Of a DNA stretch of 64,000 bases, positions 40,702-49,358 are shown in pieces. The notes beneath the pieces are model-generated. The model had not been told where the DNA came from, did no database searches, and saw only the letters and a list, made by a program, of their open reading frames with translations. The number at the start of each line of letters is the position of its first letter. The stretch's first letter is position 1. The stretch is from Desulfarculaceae bacterium (GTDB lineage: Bacteria > Desulfobacterota > Desulfarculia > Desulfarculales > Desulfarculaceae): the NCBI GenBank assembly GCA_021737145.1, contig JAIPEN010000005.1, positions 124,001 through 188,000 on the forward strand. The letters are read 5' to 3'. The position numbers were made by a program, and so were the translations under genes.

Positions 40702-43059
40702 CTACCTGTTGAACAGCCCCTTGATCAGCCCCTCCACCGCCTTTTCGGCCGGAGCCCCGCCCAGGGCCAGGGTGGGCACGGGATGATCCACCGTGCCGCC
40801 CAGCTTGATGGGGAAGGTTCCGTCCGGGGCCAGAACCTCGCGCAGGGTGTGCCCCACCGTTTCGGCGTCGAACTTCAGGGTGGCGTCCAGGGAGCCGTCC
40901 AGCAGCCCGGTGCTGCCCACGATCATGGCGTCCACCTCGTTGTCGCCCGCCTTCAGGTCAATGTCGTAGTTCACCCGCCCGCCGCCGATCTTGTACTTGC
41001 CCTCGAACTTGGTGAAGCGCCGGGGCAGGTTGCCCAGGGCCTGCTGCCACAGGGCGGCGACCCCCTCGGCATGGTCCAGGAAGGCCAACTCGATGGTCAC
41101 TTCGTCGCGGGCCTTGAGGCTGCCCTTGCCCTTGAGCGAGGCGGCCAGGGCCTCGGCGGTGAGGCCTTCTCCCTTCATCTCGCTGTCCAGAGAGAACACC
41201 CCGGTAAGGCCGGACAGAGGCAGGGCGAACAGGGGCAGGTCTTGCTTGAGCTTGCGGAAGACCCGGGGGGTGATCTTGAGGCCGTCGCCCTTTAGCTCCA
41301 GCTTGCTGACCGGAGAGGCCGGATTAAAATCCACCCCGGCCGACATCTTGACCTTGCCGCCCAGGAATCCGGCCTTGAGCTCTTCCAGCTCGGCCTTGGC
41401 GTCCTTGACCTTGGCCTCCAGCTCCAGGTCCTTGAGCTCATAGCCCCGGGCCCGCACCAGGCCCAGCTCGACCTCGGCCTCGGCGTCCAGGCCCGCCAGG
41501 TTGCGGCGGATCTGGGCCGGGTTGGGGCCGCCTTTGCCTCCGCCGGAGCCCATGCCGCCCGCCTTGGCCTGGCCCGTGGCCACGGTCTTGCCTGGGGCGG
41601 TGGCGGCCTTGGCGCGGCGGGCCGGAGCCTTTTGCCCGTCAGGCGGCGGGCCCAAGGGCAGGCGGTCCAGGTTCAGGTACGAGCCCTTCACCGCCAGGCG
41701 GATCTTCACCTTGCGGTCCTTCTTGGCCATCTTGCCGGTGATGCCCAGCTTGGCCACGGCGGTATCCAGGTCGAACTGCTTGATCTCGAACTCGTCATCC
41801 TTGTCCTTGACCAGAAAGCGGTACACCGCCCTCATGCTGGGGTCCTTGAAGGGCGCGGCCATGGCCGGGCAGGAGAAATAGATGTTCTGTCCCCGGTTTT
41901 CGCCGCTTATCTCCAGCACCCCCGGGCCCGTTCCCTTGAAGCGCACCTGCTTGCTGGCCAGGCCCGAGGCCTTGATGGGCCAGGGCATGAGCGGCGAGAT
42001 CAGCTCGGCCAGCTTGCCCAGGTCCAGGCGCTGCTCGAAACGGGCGTCGCTCTTGCCCAGGGACTCGCCCCAGCCCAGGGTGCCGCTCATGGTCTGGACC
42101 AGGCCCGCCCCGGGCGCGGACAACTGGGCCTGTCCGATCCGGGCCAGATCGCCGAGCAGGTCCAGGGTGAGGTCGGCCATGAGGGTGGCCTCGGGCAGGC
42201 TGAAGTAGCGCTTGCCCATGGCCGTGGTCTGCAGCCGCAGGTTCCGGGCCCGGCCCTGGGCCTGCACCTTCAGGGCCTTGGACGGACCCTGGGCCTGGCC
42301 GCTTATCTCCACCGTGCCCCGGGCCTTGAGGCCGGGGTACAGCGGAGCCAACCGCTGGGCCAGGGCTGCCAGGTCCAGCTTGAGCCCCAGCTTGCCCTGC
42401 TCCAGCACGAAGTCGTCGCCATAGCCCTTGCTCTGGCCGGCCGACTCCAGGCTCAGGCCGGGCATGGCCAAGGACACCTGGCCCCCGGCCCCGCCGGTGG
42501 TCAGGTCGCTGCTCAGATTGAAGCGTTCCAAGGGCAGCTCGCTGGACATACCGTTGGCCAAGTTTTTCAAAAAGATCTTGGAGCCGGTCACCTGTAGCGA
42601 GCTGACGATGAGATGGCCGTCATCGTCGTCGTCCTCGCGCTCATGGTGCTCGCGCTCCTCTTTCTTGCCAACCGGTAGGTCGCGCCAGTTGAGGCGGCCG
42701 TCCTTGCCCCGCACCATGGACAGCTCCAAGCGATCCACCCGCACCTGGCGCACCACCAGGCTGGAGGCCAGCAAGGGCAACAGGTCGGCCCGCACGGTCA
42801 GGGTGTCCAGGCTGACCAGGGGACGCTCGCCGTAGGCCGGCTTGTCCTTGACCACCAGGCCCTTGACCTCGGCCTCGAGCCCACCCCACAGGCTCACCGA
42901 CACGTCCTCCACCGTGGCCGGGCGGCCCAGCTTCTCTTCCAACGCTCCGGTGAGCATGGAGCCCCAGGGCAGGACCATGGGGATGATGGTCACGGCCAAC
43001 ACCACCAGCAGGGCCAGGCCCGCGATAATGATGCCCAGGATCTTGAAGAACTTGCCCAT
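40702..43059 (-). CDS. AsmA-family envelope protein
   Basis: 785 residues. One N-terminal membrane helix (FFKILGIIIAGLALLVVLAV) is followed by a large periplasmic repeat-rich domain of the AsmA/TamB-like lipid-transfer superfamily (VRVDRLELSMVRGKDGRLNWRDL near the N-terminus is typical). An acidic/His cluster (KEEREHHEREDDDDDGH, about 130-147) may bind metal, and a Lys/Ala/Gly-rich low-complexity linker lies at about 472-512. AsmA-like proteins help lipid supply or assembly of the outer membrane. ATG at 43059 is preferred (AAAGG upstream). It is transcribed alone. Confidence 0.9.
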   Translation of the reverse strand: MGKFFKILGIIIAGLALLVVLAVTIIPMVLPWGSMLTGALEEKLGRPATVEDVSVSLWGGLEAEVKGLVVKDKPAYGERPLVSLDTLTVRADLLPLLASSLVVRQVRVDRLELSMVRGKDGRLNWRDLPVGKKEEREHHEREDDDDDGHLIVSSLQVTGSKIFLKNLANGMSSELPLERFNLSSDLTTGGAGGQVSLAMPGLSLESAGQSKGYGDDFVLEQGKLGLKLDLAALAQRLAPLYPGLKARGTVEISGQAQGPSKALKVQAQGRARNLRLQTTAMGKRYFSLPEATLMADLTLDLLGDLARIGQAQLSAPGAGLVQTMSGTLGWGESLGKSDARFEQRLDLGKLAELISPLMPWPIKASGLASKQVRFKGTGPGVLEISGENRGQNIYFSCPAMAAPFKDPSMRAVYRFLVKDKDDEFEIKQFDLDTAVAKLGITGKMAKKDRKVKIRLAVKGSYLNLDRLPLGPPPDGQKAPARRAKAATAPGKTVATGQAKAGGMGSGGGKGGPNPAQIRRNLAGLDAEAEVELGLVRARGYELKDLELEAKVKDAKAELEELKAGFLGGKVKMSAGVDFNPASPVSKLELKGDGLKITPRVFRKLKQDLPLFALPLSGLTGVFSLDSEMKGEGLTAEALAASLKGKGSLKARDEVTIELAFLDHAEGVAALWQQALGNLPRRFTKFEGKYKIGGGRVNYDIDLKAGDNEVDAMIVGSTGLLDGSLDATLKFDAETVGHTLREVLAPDGTFPIKLGGTVDHPVPTLALGGAPAEKAVEGLIKGLFNR

Positions 43060-43386
43060 GAAAACAGCCTTTCGCTGGAAACTTATGTCTGCGCCGCGCA
43101 CGGTGGTTGGGGCAACGCTTATCTAGAAATTATGAGAGCAGCGGCCGGACGAGTAAAGGTGGGGGACATAAAATCAGGTGAAGTTTTTACTTGCCTTTCG
43201 TTATTTTTTAATTAATATATCGCAAAGTACCCAGCCGCGCGGGGCGGCTCCAGCCCGGGTGCGTTTTTTTGGGACCGCGTTATCTTTTGCAAAACATATC
43301 GGCTTCTGGAGGCCGGGAAGCACCATGATCACTCACCTCATCCATTGCATCCCCCGAGGCCGCGCCTCTCTCCCGGCGGGACGGCC
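43060..43386. other. 327-bp divergent gap before the CcsA/ResB/TonB-receptor genes
   Basis: It contains an AT-rich stretch (about 43196-43222, including TTTTTTAATTAATATATCG), the most likely promoter for the plus-strand genes. A GC-rich block with AGCCGC-gcggg-GCGGCT (about 43232-43249) then runs into GTGCGTTTTTTT, an attenuator-like layout. No cobalamin-riboswitch or Fur-box signature is apparent. A 21-codon open frame at 43325-43390 overlaps the CcsA-like start. Confidence 0.4.
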
Positions 43387-43390
43387 ATGA
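43325..43390 (+). CDS. Possible 21-residue leader peptide overlapping the CcsA-like gene
   Basis: ATG at 43325 opens a frame of 21 codons (MITHLIHCIPRG...AGRP) ending in TGA that overlaps the next ATG as ATGA. GGAGG lies 12 nt upstream, which is long. Two His and one Cys are noticeable. It could couple translation of the membrane protein gene, or be a chance frame. Confidence 0.25.
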   Translation: MITHLIHCIPRGRASLPAGRP

Positions 43391-44139
43391 ACCCGGTCCT
43401 GCTGCCCTGGCTCTATTACGCCTGCCTGGCCGTTTTCGCGGGCGCGGCCCTGTGGGCCTGGCTGGCCGCACCAAGGGCCTGGCGCCCGGCCGGCTGGTTT
43501 CTGCTGGCCCTGGCCCTGGCCCAGGCCCTTGCCGCGTCCCTGGTCCTGGGCCGGCCTCCCCTGGCCGGGACCTATGAGACCGCCATCCTGCTCCTGCTGT
43601 GGCTCTCTGCCCTGGCCCTGCTGCCCTGCGGCGATCCAGAGGCCCAGCGCCGTCTGGCCGCCTGGTGCTGGAGCTGCGGGGCGGTGCTGCTGGCTCTGCT
43701 GCTCCTGCCCAACGGGCAACGGCTCTATCCGGATTGGTACATGTACCAATACATCTGGTCCCGCTTGTTCTTTTCCCTGCGGGTGGCCTCCCTGGCCCTG
43801 TTCCTCTACGCTGCCCTGGCCGCTCTGGCCTCCTGGGGGGCCGTGGCCGTGCAGCGCGCCGCCCTGCTGCGCTGGTCGCGCAACTTCCTGCTGGTGGGCA
43901 CGGCGGTGTTTCTGGCCGGCGAGTTCAGCGGCTTCACCTGGCGCATGCAGTGGCTGGGTGACTACTGGTGCTGGAACGCCAATTTCCTGGAAGCCACCCT
44001 TTACTTCCTGCTGGTCACCGCCGCGGCCCATCTGCCCCCGGCCTGGGCGGCCAAGCCCCGCCTGCGGGCCACGGCCCAGGCCATACCCGGCCTGCTCATG
44101 ACCGGACTGTTCATGACCCACATGCTCATGGAGCCGTGA
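43387..44139 (+). CDS. Divergent CcsA-like cytochrome c biogenesis membrane protein
   Basis: 250 residues, about eight membrane helices. PPLAGTYETAILLLLWLSA matches the P-x-x-x-YE block of CcsA, and the tryptophan-rich signature reads LGDYWCWNANFLEATLYFLL, where CcsA proteins have WGxYWxWDxxE. The first Trp and the Asp are replaced, and only a few His are present, so classical heme export/ligation is questionable. The gene overlaps the ResB-like gene (TGATG). CcsA and ResB jointly form the system II cytochrome c synthase; this pair looks like a specialised relative. Confidence 0.8.
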   Translation: MNPVLLPWLYYACLAVFAGAALWAWLAAPRAWRPAGWFLLALALAQALAASLVLGRPPLAGTYETAILLLLWLSALALLPCGDPEAQRRLAAWCWSCGAVLLALLLLPNGQRLYPDWYMYQYIWSRLFFSLRVASLALFLYAALAALASWGAVAVQRAALLRWSRNFLLVGTAVFLAGEFSGFTWRMQWLGDYWCWNANFLEATLYFLLVTAAAHLPPAWAAKPRLRATAQAIPGLLMTGLFMTHMLMEP

Positions 44140-44954
44140 TGCAGCGTTTGGCATCCTTGAAATTCACCCTGGCCAGCCTGGCCGGGCTCATCATCTGGCT
44201 GGGCCTGGGGGTGGCCCTGGGCCAGAGCAAGCTTCTTACCGCCTCTTTCGTGGAGATGAACAGCCAGCTCATCCGGGACTGGCTGCTGGGCCCGGCCTGG
44301 AGCCAACCCCTGGCGCCGCTGTGGTTTCTGCTCCTGTGCGTGGGGGTGGGGGTGATGCTGCTCAACCTGGGGGCCTGCACCATCACCCGCCTGCTGCCCC
44401 GCCTGCGCTCGGGCAACGCCCTCAAGGGCTGGCTGCTCACCCTGGTGCACCTGGTGATGCTGGTGGTGCTTTTGGGCCACGGCGCGGAGATGGTGCTGGG
44501 CCACAAGCAGGAGGGCCTGAGCCTGTTGCCCGGCCAGGAGACCACCCTGCCGAACGGCCTGACCCTCAAGCTGGAGGAGCTGTCCTTTGTGGGCGACCCC
44601 TCGGCCCTGAACCTGCCCTACCGCCGGGCCCGCTGGGTCTGGACCACCGGCGGCTTCCAGCGCGAGGGCAACCAAATCCGGCTGAAAGCCAGCCGCCAGG
44701 GCCGCGAACTTTGGCGCGGCCAACTGCGCATCCTGGAGCCGGCCACGGTGGCGGGCCTGCGCCTCACCCTGACTGATTTTTTCGCGCCCGAGGGAGAGGG
44801 CCAGCCGCCGGTGGGGGTGAAGCTGGCCCTGGTGCGCAACCCCCTGACCACCCTGTTCTTCGTGGCCTACGGCCTCTGGGCCCTGCTTTACGCGTTGCTG
44901 GCCGTGGTCACCTGGCGGGGCGGCCCTGTTCGTCAGAGCACCGAAAAAGTTTAA
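44139..44954 (+). CDS. Divergent ResB-like cytochrome c biogenesis membrane protein
   Basis: 271 residues. Early helices (LKFTLASLAGLIIWLGLGVALGQ, PLWFLLLCVGVGVMLLNLGACTI, LLTLVHLVMLVVLLGHGAEM) precede a periplasmic domain (about 125-235, with LPGQETTLPNGLTLKLEEL). A final helix (NPLTTLFFVAYGLWALLYALLAVV) closes the protein. It is shorter than typical ResB. GLRLTLTDFFAPEGEGQPPVGVKLALVRNP is the ResB-like segment. Start ATG overlaps the CcsA-like stop by one base. The TonB-dependent receptor gene follows 53 nt later. Confidence 0.8.
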   Translation: MQRLASLKFTLASLAGLIIWLGLGVALGQSKLLTASFVEMNSQLIRDWLLGPAWSQPLAPLWFLLLCVGVGVMLLNLGACTITRLLPRLRSGNALKGWLLTLVHLVMLVVLLGHGAEMVLGHKQEGLSLLPGQETTLPNGLTLKLEELSFVGDPSALNLPYRRARWVWTTGGFQREGNQIRLKASRQGRELWRGQLRILEPATVAGLRLTLTDFFAPEGEGQPPVGVKLALVRNPLTTLFFVAYGLWALLYALLAVVTWRGGPVRQSTEKV

Positions 44955-45007
44955 TCTATACAGAGCGGGGGGCGCGGCGCCGGCTCCCGCGGCGAGGTAG
45001 GCGAACC

Positions 45008-47086
45008 ATGAAACTCCACAACGCATCCTGGCTGATCGCCCTTGGCCTGGTTTGTTGCCTGGCCCTGCCGGCCCTGGCCGAGGGCCCCAACCAGACGGAC
45101 CAGGACTATCAGGTGTATCAACTGGGCGAGGTGGTGGTGGCGGGCCAGAGCGACGCGGTCAACCGCATCGCCGACACCTGGAGCATAACCGCCCAGGACA
45201 TTGCCGACAGCCACGCCCTCACCGTGCCCCAGGCCCTTTCCTACGCTCCGGGCGTGTCGGTGACCTATGGCCGCAAGAACGAGCCAACCATCAGCATCCG
45301 GGGCTTCAAGCAGGAGGAGGCCCTCATCCTCATCGACGGGGTGCCCTATTACGAGACCAACTACGGCAAGCTGAACCTGAACCAGCTTCCCACCGAGATG
45401 ATCGCGCGCATCGATATCATCAAGGGCGCCCCCTCGGTGCTCTACGGCTCCAACGCCATGGCCGGGGTGATCAACATCATCACCAAGAAGCAGGGCGTCA
45501 AGCCCTCGCTGAGCGCGGTGGCCGAGGTGGGCGAGGACGGGGCTTATCACGTTGCCGCCTCCCACGGCAACAGCCTGGGCAAGTTCAAGTACTGGATCAG
45601 CCTGGACCGGCGCGAGGCCGACGGCTGGTATCTCTCCGGCGACTTCTCCCCGGTGACCGGCACCATCGTCCGGCGGCCGGGAGGCACCTCCTCGGCGGTC
45701 ATGCAGGGCGAGGGCGAGCGCAACAACTCGGGCTACGGCCAGACCAGCGTATGGGCCAAGATGGGCCTGGACGTGGCCAAGGACTCGGCCTATTACCTGA
45801 GCGCCTATTTCATCGACTCGCGCTGGGGCCTGCCCCCTTCCACCCTGGAGCAGCGGGTCTTCACCTCGCCCCCCGCCTTTTCCCAGTTCGGCACCATGAG
45901 CAAATATCAGGACTGGGGCCTGGACCTCAGCGGCGAGCAAGCGGTTACCAGCACCTTCAAGCTCAGGGGCAAGCTGTTCTATCACAACCACGAGGACGAC
46001 TACACCTCCTTCGCGGACCAGACCTACTCCGAGGTGATCGCCACCAGCCGCTACAAGGATTACTTCGCCGGAGGCGCCATGTTCGGCGACTGGGACATCC
46101 TTCCCCAGGACACCCTGCGCTTCTCCCTGCACTACCGGGGCGACAGCCACAAGGAGCGCGACGACACCTACCTGCCCTATGGCGAAAGCTTTTCCTACAC
46201 CGGCTCGGTGGGTGTGCAAAACGACTGGGAGCCCTGGGACAAACTGGTGATCATCGCGGGCATCAGCTACGACTGGTTCAACGTGACCAAGGCCGAGAGC
46301 GTGGACACCGACAGCAGCGGCAACTACACCGGCACCACGGACCTGGACACCCCCGGCACCACCGACAGCCTCAACCCCATGATCGGGGCCACCTACACCT
46401 TCGGCGACCAGACCAGCCTGTTCGGTTCGGTGGCCCGCAAAACCCGTTTTCCCACCCTGCAGCAGTTGTTCGCCTCCAGGTCGGGCAACATCAACCTCAG
46501 CCCCCAGTTCAGCACCAACTACACCTTGGGCGTGGGCCGGCCCTTCGGCAAGCTGGCCAACGCTGAGTTCTCGGTGTTCTATAGCGACATCGAGGACCGC
46601 ATCTCGCGAGACGGGCCCTATCCCGACTCCAAGTATCACAACTACGCCAAGGTGGTTACTTACGGCTTCGAGGTTGTCGGCGAGTTGACCCCGCTGGAGG
46701 GGTTGCTGCTCAGGGTGGGATACACCTATCTCAAGGCCAAGGACGAGAGCGACGGCCGGGTGACCGACGACGTGGTGGGCGCGCCGGAGAACAAGGTGGA
46801 CATCAAGGTTCAGTACGTGGTCCCCAAGGTCGACACCCGGCTGGACTTCATCGGGGTGTACATGGGCGCCCAGTACGACCAGCTGCCCACGGCCACCTCG
46901 CCCAACACCCAGGTACTGGAAACCAGCGGCTACTTCCTGGCCAACTTCAAGGTGAGCCAGCCCCTGTGGGACCACTTCGAGGTGTTCGGCTATGTGAGCA
47001 ACATCCTGGACCGCGACTACGAGAGCCAAAGCGGCTTCCCGGGCGAGGGACGGGCCTTCTGGGCCGGCCTGAAGGCCAGATTCTAA
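45008..47086 (+). CDS. TonB-dependent outer membrane receptor
   Basis: 692 residues. A signal peptide (MKLHNASWLIALGLVCCLALPALA) precedes a TonB-box-like GEVVVAGQ, a plug domain (about 45-155: VPQALSYAPGVSV, IRGFKQEEALILIDGVPYY, IDIIKGAPSVLYGSNAMAGVINIITKK) and a 22-strand beta-barrel ending in the typical Phe (GLKARF). It imports a chelated metal, heme or cobalamin-like ligand with TonB-ExbBD energy. No TonB, ExbB or ABC importer is adjacent; the linked CcsA/ResB pair points to heme or a redox-active metal, which is inference. Confidence 0.94.
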   Translation: MKLHNASWLIALGLVCCLALPALAEGPNQTDQDYQVYQLGEVVVAGQSDAVNRIADTWSITAQDIADSHALTVPQALSYAPGVSVTYGRKNEPTISIRGFKQEEALILIDGVPYYETNYGKLNLNQLPTEMIARIDIIKGAPSVLYGSNAMAGVINIITKKQGVKPSLSAVAEVGEDGAYHVAASHGNSLGKFKYWISLDRREADGWYLSGDFSPVTGTIVRRPGGTSSAVMQGEGERNNSGYGQTSVWAKMGLDVAKDSAYYLSAYFIDSRWGLPPSTLEQRVFTSPPAFSQFGTMSKYQDWGLDLSGEQAVTSTFKLRGKLFYHNHEDDYTSFADQTYSEVIATSRYKDYFAGGAMFGDWDILPQDTLRFSLHYRGDSHKERDDTYLPYGESFSYTGSVGVQNDWEPWDKLVIIAGISYDWFNVTKAESVDTDSSGNYTGTTDLDTPGTTDSLNPMIGATYTFGDQTSLFGSVARKTRFPTLQQLFASRSGNINLSPQFSTNYTLGVGRPFGKLANAEFSVFYSDIEDRISRDGPYPDSKYHNYAKVVTYGFEVVGELTPLEGLLLRVGYTYLKAKDESDGRVTDDVVGAPENKVDIKVQYVVPKVDTRLDFIGVYMGAQYDQLPTATSPNTQVLETSGYFLANFKVSQPLWDHFEVFGYVSNILDRDYESQSGFPGEGRAFWAGLKARF

Positions 47087-47114
47087 ATAACGCAATCCGG
47101 TTACAATTCAAACA

Positions 47115-47136
47115 GGGCCGCCCTCCGGGGCGGCCC
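47115..47136 (+). terminator. Hairpin after the TonB-receptor gene
   Basis: GGGCCGCC (47115-47122) and GGCGGCCC (47129-47136) form an 8-bp perfect stem with a 6-nt loop, followed by TCGCTATT. The U-tract is poor, but the position 29 bp after the stop fits a terminator. Confidence 0.55.
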
Positions 47137-47226
47137 TCGCTATTGCGCGCGGCTGCCGCCTGGGGCAGGATGTTAAATATGGCTGGCCGTTGGGGCCTGC
47201 CCGGCAAAGCACAAATGGAGGCTGGC

Positions 47227-47790
47227 ATGGCCGGCAAGAAAACCGATTACTTCGAGGCCCTGTACCAGGTGGCCAAGGTGGTCAACTCCTCCCTGGACCC
47301 CAAGAAGGTGTTGGGCCAGATCGTCACCAGCGTGAGCCAGGCCCTGGGGGCCAAGGCCTGCGCCATCCGCCTGCTGGACCCCAGGCGCAAGGAGCTGATA
47401 ATGGGCGCGGCCCACGGGCTGTCCCAAGGATACCTGCGCAAGGGCAAGGTGCTGGTGGAAAAGAGCGGCCTGGACAAGGACGCCCTGCACGGCGGCGCGG
47501 TGTGCCTCATGGACGCCCAGAACGATCCCGCCTTCCAGTACGGCGCCCGGGCCAAGTCAGAGGGCATCCGCTCCATATGCGTGCTGCCCCTCAAGGCGGG
47601 GCGCAAGGCCATTGGGGTCATCCGGGTGTACTCGGACAAAAAGCGGGAATGGACCGACCAAGAGGTGCGCTTTTTGGAGGCGGCGGCCAATCTGAGCGCC
47701 ATCGCCCTGGACAACGCCCGCCTGCACCGGGCCCTGAAAACCGACTACAACCTCCTGGTGGCCCACGAATACCGCCTGGACGACAACTAA
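47227..47790 (+). CDS. GAF-domain protein
   Basis: 187 residues made of a single GAF domain: FEALYQVAKVVNSSLDPKKVLGQIVTSVSQALGAKACAIRLLD, then SICVLPLKAGRKAIGVIRVYSDKKREWTDQEVRFLEAAANLSAIALDNARL. No output domain is present, so it may bind a small ligand or act as a partner protein. ATG at 47227 has GGAGG 5 nt upstream. It lies 13 nt before gap and is probably co-transcribed, which suggests redox- or metabolite-sensing linked to glycolysis (inference). Confidence 0.9.
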   Translation: MAGKKTDYFEALYQVAKVVNSSLDPKKVLGQIVTSVSQALGAKACAIRLLDPRRKELIMGAAHGLSQGYLRKGKVLVEKSGLDKDALHGGAVCLMDAQNDPAFQYGARAKSEGIRSICVLPLKAGRKAIGVIRVYSDKKREWTDQEVRFLEAAANLSAIALDNARLHRALKTDYNLLVAHEYRLDDN

Positions 47791-47803
47791 GGGAGGCGAC
47801 CCC

Positions 47804-48814
47804 ATGGTGCGCATCGGTATAAACGGCTTCGGCCGCATCGGACGCCAGGTGGTCAAGGCCATCTTGGAGCGCCACCCCGAGCAATTGCAGGTGGTGGCCG
47901 TCAACGACCTTTTCGACGCCGAGACCAACGCCCATCTGTTCAAGTTCGACAGCAACTACGGCCGCTGGCCCGGCAAGGTGGAGGCCAAGAAAAACGCCAT
48001 CATCATCGACGGCCAGCCCCTGACCAGCTTCGCCATGCGCGACCCGGCCCAGATCCCCTGGGACGATGTGGGCGTGGAGCTGGTGATCGAGGGCACCGGC
48101 CTGTTCCGCACCGGGCCCCAGGCCGAGGCCCACCTGGAGGCCGGGGCCAAGCGGGTGATCATCACCGCCCCGGGCAAGGAGGTGGACCTAACCGTGGTCA
48201 TGGGGGTGAACCACCGGGCCTACCGCAAGAACAAGCACTACATCGTGTCCAACGCCTCCTGCACCACCAACTGCCTGGCTCCCCCGGCCATGGTCATCCA
48301 CAAGAAGTTCGGCATCATCAAGGGCCTGATGACCACGGTGCACTCCTACACCAACGACCAGCGCATCCTGGACTTGCCCCACAAGGACCTGCGGCGGGCC
48401 CGGGCGGCGGGGTTGAACATGATCCCCACCTCCACCGGCGCGGCGCGGGCCCTGGGCATCGTGATCCCCGAGTTGGCCGGGCGCTTCGACGGCTGCTCGG
48501 TGCGGGTGCCCACCCCCACGGTGAGCCTGGTGGATTTCACGGCCCAGCTGGCCAAGCCCACCGACACCAAGGGCCTGCGCTCCGCCCTGAAACAGGCGGC
48601 CGGCCGCGGCCTCAAGGGCATCATGGCCGTGGACCAGGGGCACCTGGTGTCCATGGACCTCAAGGGCGACCCCCACTCCTCCATCGTGGACCTGGAGTTC
48701 ACCCAGGTGCTCGACGGCGACCTGGTCAAGGTGCTGGCCTGGTATGACAACGAGTGGGGCTATTCCTGCCGGGTGACCGATCTGGCCGCTTTCATGGTGT
48801 CCAAGGGTCTGTAG
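47804..48814 (+). CDS. gap: Glyceraldehyde-3-phosphate dehydrogenase
   Basis: 336 residues. The Rossmann motif is INGFGRIGRQV, and the Asp in VVAVNDLFD favours NAD+. The active-site Cys153 lies in SNASCTTNCLAP, the catalytic His is in TVHSYTNDQ, and WYDNEWGYSCR closes the fold. It oxidises glyceraldehyde-3-phosphate to 1,3-bisphosphoglycerate in glycolysis, or the reverse in gluconeogenesis. The ATG follows GGGAGG by 7 nt. Transcription ends at a clear intrinsic terminator. Confidence 0.97.
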   Translation: MVRIGINGFGRIGRQVVKAILERHPEQLQVVAVNDLFDAETNAHLFKFDSNYGRWPGKVEAKKNAIIIDGQPLTSFAMRDPAQIPWDDVGVELVIEGTGLFRTGPQAEAHLEAGAKRVIITAPGKEVDLTVVMGVNHRAYRKNKHYIVSNASCTTNCLAPPAMVIHKKFGIIKGLMTTVHSYTNDQRILDLPHKDLRRARAAGLNMIPTSTGAARALGIVIPELAGRFDGCSVRVPTPTVSLVDFTAQLAKPTDTKGLRSALKQAAGRGLKGIMAVDQGHLVSMDLKGDPHSSIVDLEFTQVLDGDLVKVLAWYDNEWGYSCRVTDLAAFMVSKGL

Positions 48815-48819
48815 GCAAT

Positions 48820-48844
48820 AAAAAACGCCCCGGTCAACGGGGCG
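48820..48844 (-). terminator. Intrinsic terminator for the STAS-protein gene
   Basis: Read on the minus strand, CGCCCC-GTTGACC-GGGGCG is followed by TTTTTTATT. It lies beyond the gap terminator, giving each convergent gene its own terminator. Confidence 0.7.
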
Positions 48845-48855
48845 GGTCGAATACC

Positions 48856-48887
48856 AAAGGGCGGCATGAATTTGCCGCCCTTTTTTT
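48856..48887 (+). terminator. Intrinsic terminator of gap
   Basis: AAAGGGCGGCA (48856-48866) and TGCCGCCCTTT (48873-48883) form an 11-bp stem with a 6-nt loop and a T7 tract, a textbook Rho-independent terminator. Confidence 0.9.
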
Positions 48888-48903
48888 GCGCCGGGCCGGG
48901 GGC

Positions 48904-49245
48904 TCAGGCCCTCAGGGCTTGGGAGGCCTGGGCCTGGTCGGGAAAGACCCGGAACACCTTGTCCAGCCGGGTGAGGTGGAACAGGGAGGCCAGGTTTTCG
49001 TCCACCCCGCACACCACCAGCTCGCCGTGGCGGCCGTCCAGGGCCTTGAGGGTGGAGATGATCACAGTGAGCCCGCTGGAATCCATGAAGTGCACCGTGT
49101 CCAGATCCAACACCAGCTTGTGGTGCCCCTTGTCCACGAATTCCCTCAGCTTCTGCTTGAGAGACCCCGCCATGCTGGCGTCCAAACGTTCGTGGCGGGG
49201 GGCCACCACCAAGACGTCTCCGACCAACTTATAGTCCAAGTCCAT
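48904..49245 (-). CDS. STAS-domain anti-sigma factor antagonist
   Basis: 113 residues of the SpoIIAA/RsbV type: VLVVAPRHERLDASMAGSLKQKLREFVDKG and LDLDTVHFMDSSGLTVIISTLKAL, with the phosphorylatable Ser pair at 56-57. Unphosphorylated STAS proteins bind an RsbW-like kinase and free its target. It is divergent from an RsbU-like phosphatase that would dephosphorylate it. No RsbW kinase or sigma factor is in the window. Confidence 0.93.
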   Translation of the reverse strand: MDLDYKLVGDVLVVAPRHERLDASMAGSLKQKLREFVDKGHHKLVLDLDTVHFMDSSGLTVIISTLKALDGRHGELVVCGVDENLASLFHLTRLDKVFRVFPDQAQASQALRA

Positions 49246-49358
49246 GTGGCTGTCTCTCCGCTCCCAGACGGCCCGCGAAGCACAAGGGGCTGTTTCTGCG
49301 AGGCCGGCTGGGTTAAGCTGTCTATGCTTAAAAGTCTAGCACAAACCAGGAGATGAGA

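Noticed and set aside
43060..43386. Cobalamin riboswitch or Fur box upstream of the CcsA/ResB/TonB-receptor genes
   Set aside because: No B12-box-like conserved core and no convincing GATAATGATAATCATTATC-like dyad; only an AT-rich stretch is present.
44951..47095. A 714-codon open frame on the minus strand opposite the TonB-receptor gene
   Set aside because: Composition typical of an antisense shadow; the receptor has a signal peptide, plug and C-terminal Phe.
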